Positions 56,642 to 64,000 of a stretch of DNA of 64,000 nt are shown one piece after another (the first letter of the stretch is position 1; every line of letters begins with the position of its first letter). Source of the DNA: Akkermansiaceae bacterium (lineage in GTDB: Bacteria; Verrucomicrobiota; Verrucomicrobiia; Verrucomicrobiales; Akkermansiaceae); assembly GCA_013041925.1 (NCBI GenBank), contig JABDRB010000003.1:186001-250000 (forward strand), given 5' to 3'. Under the pieces are notes generated by a model. It did not search any database. It saw nothing but the letters and a program-made list of their open reading frames with translations, and was not told where the DNA came from. Made by a program: the position numbers and the translations under genes.

Positions 56642-59140
56642 ATGAAATTAACCGAAGAACAGTGTAAAATTATAAACCTAGACACTGGACAGCACTTGGT
56701 TTTAGCCCCTCCGGGCACGGGGAAAACAGAACTTCTTTCACGTCGGTTATCTAGAGCGATCGCAAATGGGGGCGATCCCAGAAAAATGATATGCCTTACT
56801 TTTACTAATCGGGCAGCACAAAACATGGCCGAACGTGTAGAAACCTCCCTAGGGGAACATGATATATTTATCGGGAATATTCACAGGTTTTGTAACACAT
56901 ATCTGAGAGAAAACAACATCATCCCCCAAAGCTCATCGATGCTGGATGAGGTTGATGTTGAGTTATTAATGTCTGAAGCTCAAGAAGGATTGCGCTCGTA
57001 TGTTGATAGCGATAAAGGAGAAGTTCCTATAAAGGTAAAGGAGCTATTAAGCCTAAATGCATATCTGAAACGGGTAGGTTTTTCTTTTCCTTCTGATATA
57101 GTTAGAAGCCCTAATATCCTACATTGGAGTGTCAACGATCAATCATATGCATATGAAACATGCAAACGATATGAAGAGATTAAGAAAGTTTGCGGCTATA
57201 TTGATTTTGATGATTTATTAACACTGACCTATCATCATTTATCTCAACAAATCGAAAACACTCAACCATTATATGACTGGGTCCAAATTGATGAGGCCCA
57301 AGATTTAAACCCGTTGCAATGGGCTATTATAAATAAGGTATCCAACAGAGAAACATCTCACCAAGTGTTCTTTGGAGATTACGAACAAGCCATATTTTCT
57401 TTTATGGGGGCCAAATTGTCGATCTTGGATGCATTGAGAAAATCATCTAGCGTCCACGAGCTTCAGAATAATTTTCGATCACCTAGCTACCTGCTGAAAT
57501 TGTATAACACCTACGCACAAGCTAACTTGGAACCCCAATGGCAACATGAACCAAAATCATTGAACAAAACCAAACAAGAATCTCACTCACTAGTCTTTAA
57601 ACAGATAATGGGCACCCAATATGAGGAAGCAGAGTGGATTGTCTCAAATAAACTACCAAGAGAGCCGAAAGATAACACGGCAATACTTGTTAGAGCCAAC
57701 ACTACCGCAGACTACTTCGCCAGTGAACTAACTAGTAACGGGACAAAATTTTTCAAAATATCTGGCGTTGACCTGTTTCACAGGAAGGTGGTCAAAGATT
57801 TAATGGCTTTTCTTAATGTTATTGTTAATGACAACGACAAAAATTCTTGGTCTAGAATATGTGTGTTATTCGGAAAAATGAAATCATTAAAATCATCTAG
57901 AGGTTTTGTCAATTCGATGTTTGAAACTGGCATAAAGCCAATAGATCTCATCTCACACCCACACTCTAACAAAAACTACCTTGATGACTTTTTACATGTT
58001 TTGCAGAATAAAAGAATCGTGGTTTTTGATACAGAAACAACTGGCCTGAATACCAGAGACGACGACGTCATCCAAATTGCCGCTGTAGAAATAATCAACG
58101 GCACAATCGGCAGTGAATTTGAAGTATATATAGACACAGAAAAAGACCTCGCAGAATCCGAAAAAATTCATAAAATATCCAAACAACTTCTTACCGAGCA
58201 ATCAAGACCTAGAACTCTGGCCCTGCAAAGCTTCCTTGATTTCGTAGGCGTTGATCTACTCGTCGCCCACAATCTAAATTTTGATATTAGCATATTAAAC
58301 TCCAACCTTAGTCGATCGGGTTTATCTGGCTTATCCGTAGACATAAAATTATACGACTCGATAGAAATAACACGAAGGCTACACCCCAAATTACCTTCCT
58401 ACAAACTGGATTATTTACTCCTTGAATTGGGGGTGGATGGGCAGAATTCTCATAATGCACTGGATGATGTAAGAGCAACAGCCAACTTAGTCCTCGCGTT
58501 AGAAAAGAGCATTGAGGACACTAGGCAACAACGTCTAAGTTTCCATAGTAATCACATTACTGTGATTAAGAATCTGAATGACAGGTTCACTCCACTCTAT
58601 ACAGCAATTACTGGAAAATTTGGTGAAATGATGCCCATATCGAGTATCATCGACATGGTAGTTTCATATATGGGGGATCATCTAAACTGTGTTATTGAGG
58701 AAGAAGAGCACAACGAAATAGCAAAGCTAACAAAACATATGAAAGCCAAATGTCAGCTTGAGGATGTTATGCTTAGTATCAATCGCCATATTCCTGAATA
58801 TACCAAATATAAAGAATCTGACCTAGTCATTGGTGATGAGAAAATCGTCATTGCAACCATTCACAAAGCAAAAGGCCTAGAATTTGACAACGTAATAATT
58901 CCTGCCTGTACAGATGACACCTATCCCAGTTATTTCAGCAAATTGGATGGGGCGGAAAGCATGCGTGAGGATGCAAGGCTACTCTATGTGGGTATGACTA
59001 GAGCTAAAAAGAGACTGCTGATTACGCACCACACCGTTAAGGTAGTTGGAGAACGGAGATTCCCCCAAAAACAATCAAGGTTTTTAAAACCCATCATAGA
59101 AATGTTAAATACACCCATGCAAGCGGAGAACCAGATATAA
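56642..59140 (+). CDS. UvrD-type helicase with inserted DnaQ-like exonuclease
   Basis: An 832-residue fusion. The helicase parts are Q motif LTEEQCKIINL, Walker A VLAPPGTGKTELLSRR (about 20-35), Ia LTFTNRAAQNMAERV, II WVQIDEAQDLNPLQ, III VFFGDYEQAIFSFMGA and IV LQNNFRSPSYL, then V IATIHKAKGLEFDNV (about 738) and VI LLYVGMTRAKKRLLI. Between IV and V, residues about 457-625, sits a DEDDh exonuclease: VVFDTETTGL, AHNLNFDISIL and SHNALDDVRATANLV. The exonuclease thus replaces part of domain 2B. It would unwind and degrade DNA 3'-5'. A 59-base gap follows the PLD gene; same strand, probably the same operon. Strongly AT-rich. Confidence 0.9.
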   Translation: MKLTEEQCKIINLDTGQHLVLAPPGTGKTELLSRRLSRAIANGGDPRKMICLTFTNRAAQNMAERVETSLGEHDIFIGNIHRFCNTYLRENNIIPQSSSMLDEVDVELLMSEAQEGLRSYVDSDKGEVPIKVKELLSLNAYLKRVGFSFPSDIVRSPNILHWSVNDQSYAYETCKRYEEIKKVCGYIDFDDLLTLTYHHLSQQIENTQPLYDWVQIDEAQDLNPLQWAIINKVSNRETSHQVFFGDYEQAIFSFMGAKLSILDALRKSSSVHELQNNFRSPSYLLKLYNTYAQANLEPQWQHEPKSLNKTKQESHSLVFKQIMGTQYEEAEWIVSNKLPREPKDNTAILVRANTTADYFASELTSNGTKFFKISGVDLFHRKVVKDLMAFLNVIVNDNDKNSWSRICVLFGKMKSLKSSRGFVNSMFETGIKPIDLISHPHSNKNYLDDFLHVLQNKRIVVFDTETTGLNTRDDDVIQIAAVEIINGTIGSEFEVYIDTEKDLAESEKIHKISKQLLTEQSRPRTLALQSFLDFVGVDLLVAHNLNFDISILNSNLSRSGLSGLSVDIKLYDSIEITRRLHPKLPSYKLDYLLLELGVDGQNSHNALDDVRATANLVLALEKSIEDTRQQRLSFHSNHITVIKNLNDRFTPLYTAITGKFGEMMPISSIIDMVVSYMGDHLNCVIEEEEHNEIAKLTKHMKAKCQLEDVMLSINRHIPEYTKYKESDLVIGDEKIVIATIHKAKGLEFDNVIIPACTDDTYPSYFSKLDGAESMREDARLLYVGMTRAKKRLLITHHTVKVVGERRFPQKQSRFLKPIIEMLNTPMQAENQI

Positions 59141-59254
59141 ATCAGCAATTTCACTATGGTAGTAGCGTTCCTCCGTTCTTTGAACCAATAGTTATGAGAG
59201 AATTGGTTGAAATTGCCTCGTATCTCCATTGTGCTAAACAGAAAATAAACCACC

Positions 59255-61933
59255 ATGAGCCCTCAACCACCAGAAGACGGGTTCCTCCGAGGGAACCTTA
59301 CAGAAACACTTGATCAACTAGCCAAGGAACTGGCTACTTGGCTGCATAGCCAGCTGTTTAGGCATGCTGGGAAAAATTGGTGGGAGAACAACGTCTGTTC
59401 GATTTTACAGGGGGATCAGCTTCAACGCATTGAGGAAGAACAATGGGTTGAAATCGAAGACCTCGATTTATACGGACTCCTTAAAGTCCTTATGGGGAAC
59501 TTTCGATTTCTTAAAGCACGTAGAGCACTAGATAACGACTCTAGGGAAATCATTCGCGGAATGAGACATGCGAGAAACCGATGCATGGGGCATCGACCTG
59601 TCAGTGGAGTTCCTCTCGAGGAAATAGAGCAGCACATCATATCGATGCAGAAGTTTTGCCGCCTCATAGGATGCAGTAAGATCCTCACAGGGAGCATTAC
59701 CGCCCTCTCAGATAAAATCAAAAATCCCCCTACTGTCATATCTAAGTTGGCACCCATTACAGTAATACCTAAACAAGCGCCACCTCTGCCTGACGAGGAT
59801 GGAACCAAGTTGGCTGACTTTTATGGGGACGACGGACTCACCCCATCTCAAGAGGCCGCAGTCCAATCCCTACAGACCTTTCTAGACTCACCAGACGACC
59901 GTTGTTTCATTCTCAACGGCTATGCGGGAACTGGTAAGACCTTCCTGATTGGAGGCCTGGTGCGTTATCTTAATCATAAACACCGCACCGCTAGTATGAT
60001 GGCTCCAACAGGCCGTGCGGCCCACGTGCTTCGTGAACGTCATCAAATCGATGCCTCCACCATTCACCGCCACATCTACTCGATGAAGTCACTCAAGGAA
60101 TACAAAGAGATCGATGAGAATGGAGACATTACTTACAAATTTTACTTTGAAACCAAGAACAACGATACAGAACACGATACGGTATTCATCGTTGATGAGG
60201 CCTCAATGATCTCAGACATGCACTCCGAGTCCGAGTTTATGCACTTCGGCTCGGGCAGGCTGCTGAGTGATCTCATCGAGTATATCAACTTCGACGCCAA
60301 CGACTATCGCAAGAAGCTGATTTTAGTTGGAGATGGGGCTCAGCTTCCCCCGGTGGGCATGAATTCATCCCCTGCTCTGAATCCCGACTATTTAAAAGAT
60401 AAATGCCACATAGTCAGCACGGCATGTGAACTAACAGATGTAGTGCGGCAAAACGAGGCAAGCCCCATCCTCAAAAATGCAACCCAGATCCGCGAACTTC
60501 TACGCGAAGAGAAGTTCCCCGCATTCGACTTCTGCTCTGACGATGAAATCATCAAGGAACGCCAACCTGGAGAATTCATTCAAACCTTTGTTGAAGACTG
60601 GCCGGTAAGAGGCACTCAAAAGCCCGTTATTGTTGCTTACACGAACAGTAGCACCAAAACATATAACGAAGCAGTTCGGAAAAAACTTTTTCCTGACACC
60701 CCCGACATCACAGACGGAGATCAGATCATCATCGTAAAAAACAACTACAACTATGAACGTTCCTTGCTCAATGGCCAGATGGGGACGGTGGTTACTGCAG
60801 CAGAGGAAACTGAGTCACGTTACGTCCCCTTGAACGTGGGAGTCGATGACGAAGGCAAAAAGAAAATTGAAAGTATCCACCTAGAATTCCGCAACGTGAC
60901 GCTCCGCTTTATGGATGACTACGGAAATCCATTCGATGTCACCTGCATGATATTAGAGACCTGCCTTAATAACGGTGAAGCTCAAATTCCCTCTGAATAT
61001 TCAAAGGCGCTATATGTGGACTTCAAACAACGAAACCCTTCACTGAAATCCAAAGATCCCGAGTTCAAAGAGGCTCTCAAAGCAGACCCTTATTTCAACG
61101 CGGTGATGCTCAAGTTCGGTTATGCCATCACCTGCCACAAGGCTCAGGGTGGAGAGTGGCATACAGTGTTCATTGACTTCTCGGGTCAAAACAAACTCAA
61201 TGCCGATGGCTTACGCTGGAGCTACACGGCGCTCACTCGGGCAGAAACTGCGGTAGTCGCCACGAACGCTCTCCACCACCAAATTCTCAAACCAACGAAG
61301 CAGAGGACTACACCCGTTGTCACTACGCCGGCACCCCCTCCCACGGATCGTGAGGATGTACATCTCAAGACGAAAGAACCCGATAATCTTGTCGCTGCTG
61401 GCGCGGCACCTTCAGAACTCACCCCCACTGCTTTGATCCGACAACAGATTGAACACCTTCTGCCTGAGGGCTGGAAAATCGATTCGACACGCACGCTTCC
61501 CTATCAGGAACAGGTGATATTGAGCGTCGGCTCCAACCATGTAACGGCGTCGATTTCCTACAAAGGCAATCACCGGATCAGCAAGATCCGGATCATGCCT
61601 GTTCAAGGCCAAGAGACGGTGGATCAACAAGCCGCCGACTTTTTGGCATCTCTGAAAGGACTTTCCCTAGTGCTTGACCAAGAGGCCCCCGAGGTTATGA
61701 AAGCTCACCAACCCTTCATCGATGAACTGAAGGGAAAGTTGGCAGAAGAACAGCTGGAGCTAGTTTCCCTCACGTCCAATACGGAATTCCATCTTGTGGC
61801 ACGAGTCCGCCTTGGCCATGAGGAAGGATCGGTTAGCTACTACTTCAACGGGAAGGAAGCCTTCACCCGTTACGCTCCTTACCCAGATTGCCCGAGTCCA
61901 ATTATTAAACGAATCCAATCGATCCATGGCTGA
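59255..61933 (+). CDS. Swt1-type HEPN domain fused to RecD-like helicase
   Basis: An 892-residue protein. Residues 1-140 resemble the HEPN domain of Swt1-type proteins: a helical bundle with MRHARNRCMGHRPV, where R107-x5-H113 fits the HEPN Rx4-6H ribonuclease motif. Residues about 195-690 are an SF1B helicase like RecD/Pif1: Walker A LNGYAGTGKTFLIGGL (about 220-235), Ia MAPTGRAAHVLRE, Walker B VFIVDEASMIS, III LILVGDGAQLPPVG, V YAITCHKAQGGEWHTVF and VI YTALTRAETAVV. The last 200 residues are unrecognised. A pair of RNA-cleaving and DNA-unwinding domains suggests a defence role. Its stop overlaps the next gene by 8 bases (ATGGCTGA). Confidence 0.85.
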   Translation: MSPQPPEDGFLRGNLTETLDQLAKELATWLHSQLFRHAGKNWWENNVCSILQGDQLQRIEEEQWVEIEDLDLYGLLKVLMGNFRFLKARRALDNDSREIIRGMRHARNRCMGHRPVSGVPLEEIEQHIISMQKFCRLIGCSKILTGSITALSDKIKNPPTVISKLAPITVIPKQAPPLPDEDGTKLADFYGDDGLTPSQEAAVQSLQTFLDSPDDRCFILNGYAGTGKTFLIGGLVRYLNHKHRTASMMAPTGRAAHVLRERHQIDASTIHRHIYSMKSLKEYKEIDENGDITYKFYFETKNNDTEHDTVFIVDEASMISDMHSESEFMHFGSGRLLSDLIEYINFDANDYRKKLILVGDGAQLPPVGMNSSPALNPDYLKDKCHIVSTACELTDVVRQNEASPILKNATQIRELLREEKFPAFDFCSDDEIIKERQPGEFIQTFVEDWPVRGTQKPVIVAYTNSSTKTYNEAVRKKLFPDTPDITDGDQIIIVKNNYNYERSLLNGQMGTVVTAAEETESRYVPLNVGVDDEGKKKIESIHLEFRNVTLRFMDDYGNPFDVTCMILETCLNNGEAQIPSEYSKALYVDFKQRNPSLKSKDPEFKEALKADPYFNAVMLKFGYAITCHKAQGGEWHTVFIDFSGQNKLNADGLRWSYTALTRAETAVVATNALHHQILKPTKQRTTPVVTTPAPPPTDREDVHLKTKEPDNLVAAGAAPSELTPTALIRQQIEHLLPEGWKIDSTRTLPYQEQVILSVGSNHVTASISYKGNHRISKIRIMPVQGQETVDQQAADFLASLKGLSLVLDQEAPEVMKAHQPFIDELKGKLAEEQLELVSLTSNTEFHLVARVRLGHEEGSVSYYFNGKEAFTRYAPYPDCPSPIIKRIQSIHG

Positions 61934-63779
61934 AGACCAGAAACCACTAACCACGCAGGAGATCAATACGCTGCGGAAGTCAGGGAAACTCGAAGATGCA
62001 CTGGGGCATGCCCGCCTTCTGCTTGAGAGTGACGCCAATGATCCATGGATCATCCGGACCTTGTTCTGGTGCCTATATGATGAGTTCAAGCGGGTCCAGA
62101 CCGCTAATGATTCCGCTGCCATTGCAGCGGTAACGAAAGAAGTGGGGTTGCTCAAGCTCCCGAATGAGGAGAGTGATCAGGTGATGCATGACTGCGCGGC
62201 GCGAATTCTAGGCACGGATCCGATCGCAAAGGCCACGCAACTCAGCAAGTCGGGAAAACATCATGATGCGGTTGCATTGCTGCGTCCGATCGCCAAGGGA
62301 GCGAACGTCACCTCTGTGATCGGAGATGCATACAGTTGGATCCTATACCGAAAGCTCAAAGAAGAAGGAGCGGACCAACCTGAAGTTACCTTCTGGTGTT
62401 TGAATGAATTCTTGGGCTGCTGGTCCTCTGATTGGGACCCCAATATCATTCTCTTCAAGTGCATATTGTTTCACATCAAGAACCATGCAGAGGGATGGAA
62501 CGGTCTTGTTCCACTAGTCGAAAAACTTGAACTCCACCGGATCCCTGCCACAGACTTTGCCGATGATCGTCCAGATACAGACTACGCTCCATTCCAAGAT
62601 CAATTACTCGGTGCTGTGCACAAATGCCTTAAAAAGCACCCTGCCATGCGGCAGCAGCGTCCGCAGTTGCAATTATGGCTGGATGCTTGGGCTAATTCTT
62701 TCAGTGATGATCAGTGGCCCCAGTATCACCTTGGTCACATCCTGCTTTGGATTGATGGAGATAAAAACAAAGCCAAGATTTTGCTCTTGAAAACGGTCCA
62801 GAGAAACCCCGGTGATTTCTGGAGATGGCAGGCACTTGCTGAAGCTCTTGATGGAGAAGAGAAAAAAATAGCGATGGCCCGGGGGATTGTCTGCCAAACC
62901 GAAGATCCGTCTTTCATGGTCCGCCTCTATAAAGACTTTGCCAATTTGCTGGCCGCTGAGCAAGCGCTGCCGGAAGCTACAGCAAGTCTGAATGAGGCAA
63001 TTCGGTTGTGTAATCTATCCGGTAACGAGTGGCGTGATCCATTCCCTGCATGGCATACCTCTAATGAAGCAGAATCATTACCCAACATTCACGATTACGC
63101 TAAGACTTTTGCTGACACCGCCGATCAACTTTTGGCGGCAGACCTACCCATTCATGTCGGCGTAATAATTAAAGAGACGGATAAACCCGGTCGGCAACTT
63201 TACTACATTGATGGACTAGGTGTCCGAAACCTTGCATTTCCCCATAACAACCTCCCCCCAACGTCCAACCCCGCTATCCAAGCCAAATTTCAAGACCAAC
63301 CTAAGGGGATTTGTAAAGTTCTCACTTGGGAGAAAACTCAAATTAGTGATGATGCAGGCACATGGCAGGAGGGCATTGTAGCACACGTCAACAAAGCCAA
63401 GGGGCTTACCGCTGTCAAAACTTCAGTAGATGAGACCATCTTACTCCACTTCGACCGCTGGCCTGAAGCCAGAGAGCTCACATCTGGGTCATTCGTCAAA
63501 CTTCAATGCCTCGGAGACCAAGGGCAGAAACCAATCGTGGCTAAATTTCTGAAAACCCCTCCAACATCTATACCCGACTTAAACATCTTGGTGAAGGGAC
63601 TATTCCGTCGGGCACGCGACAAAAAATTTGGATTTATCAACGTAGGTGACCTAAGCGTTTTTGTTCCACCTCATGTGGCCGGCACTCTACTCGACTCGAC
63701 TATCGTGGAAGGTTGGGCCATACGATCAAAAAAGAAAGATGGCGCTCTCTCGTGGGAACTACTGCCAATCATTGACTAA
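61926..63779 (+). CDS. TPR-rich protein with C-terminal OB/cold-shock-like domains
   Basis: A 617-residue protein coupled to the HEPN-RecD gene by an 8-base overlap. The first 400 residues are helical with TPR-like periodicity (LRKSGKLEDALGHARLLLES, SKSGKHHDAVALLRPIAKGA, LLKTVQRNPGDFWRWQALAE). Residues about 420-615 are two beta-rich units: one around GVIIKETDKPGRQLYYIDGL, and a final one with LFRRARDKKFGFINVGDL and SVFVPPHVAG, which reads like a cold-shock or S1 OB fold (GF-F-I pattern). S1/CSD-like domains with TPR are known from TOTE-type conflict systems, from memory. It probably binds RNA and scaffolds the HEPN-helicase. Confidence 0.65.
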   Translation: MAEDQKPLTTQEINTLRKSGKLEDALGHARLLLESDANDPWIIRTLFWCLYDEFKRVQTANDSAAIAAVTKEVGLLKLPNEESDQVMHDCAARILGTDPIAKATQLSKSGKHHDAVALLRPIAKGANVTSVIGDAYSWILYRKLKEEGADQPEVTFWCLNEFLGCWSSDWDPNIILFKCILFHIKNHAEGWNGLVPLVEKLELHRIPATDFADDRPDTDYAPFQDQLLGAVHKCLKKHPAMRQQRPQLQLWLDAWANSFSDDQWPQYHLGHILLWIDGDKNKAKILLLKTVQRNPGDFWRWQALAEALDGEEKKIAMARGIVCQTEDPSFMVRLYKDFANLLAAEQALPEATASLNEAIRLCNLSGNEWRDPFPAWHTSNEAESLPNIHDYAKTFADTADQLLAADLPIHVGVIIKETDKPGRQLYYIDGLGVRNLAFPHNNLPPTSNPAIQAKFQDQPKGICKVLTWEKTQISDDAGTWQEGIVAHVNKAKGLTAVKTSVDETILLHFDRWPEARELTSGSFVKLQCLGDQGQKPIVAKFLKTPPTSIPDLNILVKGLFRRARDKKFGFINVGDLSVFVPPHVAGTLLDSTIVEGWAIRSKKKDGALSWELLPIID

Positions 63780-63926
63780 TTCGCATACCCCCTACTACTA
63801 CACTACAAAACTCAACATCCTCAGGTATTTAGGGTAAAACCATGAGAATGGTTATATCTAACCAGCAATACCCATCCCAAGTATCATGCCCACACCGCCA
63901 TGTTAATGTAGGATACTAACGGCGTC

Positions 63927-64000
63927 ATGAGAGAAAAAACAAATCAATACGACATTATCGGTGACGTCCATGGGCGTTGGGACAAACTTGAACCACTGCT
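63927..64000 (+). CDS. Calcineurin-like metallophosphoesterase (partial, runs off right edge)
   Basis: Only 24 residues are seen: after a short basic start comes QYDIIGDVHGRWDKLEPLL. The GDVHG motif with its metal-binding Asp and His is the signature of PPP-type phosphatases (PrpE, ApaH, Ser/Thr phosphatase). The ATG at 63927 is the natural start. It lies 147 bases after the TPR gene in the same direction and may belong to the same module. Substrate (phosphoprotein, RNA end or dinucleotide) cannot be told from the fragment. Confidence 0.75.
   Translation, partial: MREKTNQYDIIGDVHGRWDKLEPL

Larger units (their letters stand above)
51431..64000. mobile_element. Putative tRNA-Leu-linked genomic/defence island (right end not in window)
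   Basis: From the 3' end of tRNA-Leu onward the DNA turns AT-richer (clearly so at 53.9-59.2 kb), codon use changes, intergenic distances grow and the genes are helicases, nucleases, ATPases and hypotheticals in place of housekeeping genes. Insertion behind a tRNA is the usual island pattern. No integrase gene, no repeat of the tRNA 3' end and no insertion sequence are visible to 64000, so the element is either truncated here or extends further right. Confidence 0.5.

Noticed and set aside
51431-64000. CRISPR array or insertion sequence in the island
   Set aside because: No regularly spaced repeats, transposase motifs or terminal inverted repeats were seen.

Overview
The window reads as a chromosomal segment of a Verrucomicrobiota bacterium, probably of the Verrucomicrobiales. 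The basis is a TIGR04073-type exosortase-associated small protein, many small lipoproteins and secreted proteins of verrucomicrobial style, a Ser/Thr kinase with HEAT-like repeats, eukaryote-type GlyRS, and a moderately GC-rich core with weak Shine-Dalgarno sites. The assignment is an inference from gene content, not from a marker gene.

Bases 1-51342 are dense core genome on both strands. In order: the end of a DUF4405-like membrane protein and a Tat-exported FAD oxidoreductase; an RNase D-like exonuclease and a sulfatase remnant; a clpX-like/membrane protein/recR operon on the minus strand; a membrane Ser/Thr kinase; ileS-lspA preceded by a thioredoxin-fold lipoprotein interrupted by an in-frame TGA; nadK; recO divergent from prfB (with its programmed frameshift), followed by gmk-coaC-coaB; malQ; a double-module hybrid histidine kinase with its response regulator; an AraC-type HTH protein, a cation antiporter, a LysE-type exporter and an ABC exporter; xseA divergent from glyS-rlmH; a rhomboid protease; a cobalamin adenosyltransferase; queE; two pilT paralogues; dusB; a GDSL hydrolase; a PBP2-like transpeptidase; thiC behind a TPP riboswitch; an SSB-like DUF3127 protein; nadB; and a secreted RlpA-like protein.

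At 51343-51430 lies a tRNA-Leu with anticodon AAG, followed by a strong terminator. Everything from there to the right edge looks accessory: AT-richer DNA in the first part, a degenerate DnaB/RecA-like protein, a LysR regulator, then a run of co-directional nucleic-acid-handling genes. These are a DUF3696 AAA/ABC-type ATPase, a PLD-like nuclease candidate, a UvrD helicase with a DnaQ exonuclease inserted in it, a Swt1-type HEPN-RecD helicase fusion, a TPR protein with OB/cold-shock-like domains, and the start of a metallophosphoesterase. This has the look of a tRNA-linked defence island holding one or two multi-gene anti-invader systems. No integrase and no right boundary are visible.

The two most notable points are: (1) the thioredoxin-fold lipoprotein at 13606-14154, where TGA sits exactly at the first catalytic cysteine (U-P-P-C) with a hairpin just downstream that fits a bacterial SECIS, so it is a candidate selenoprotein; and (2) the island modules ATPase-PLD-UvrD/DnaQ and HEPN/RecD-TPR/OB-phosphoesterase. 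Smaller oddities include a ClpX-like unfoldase without the zinc domain and with a duplicated C-terminal small domain, and an ECF-style promoter in front of an orphan anti-sigma-like gene.
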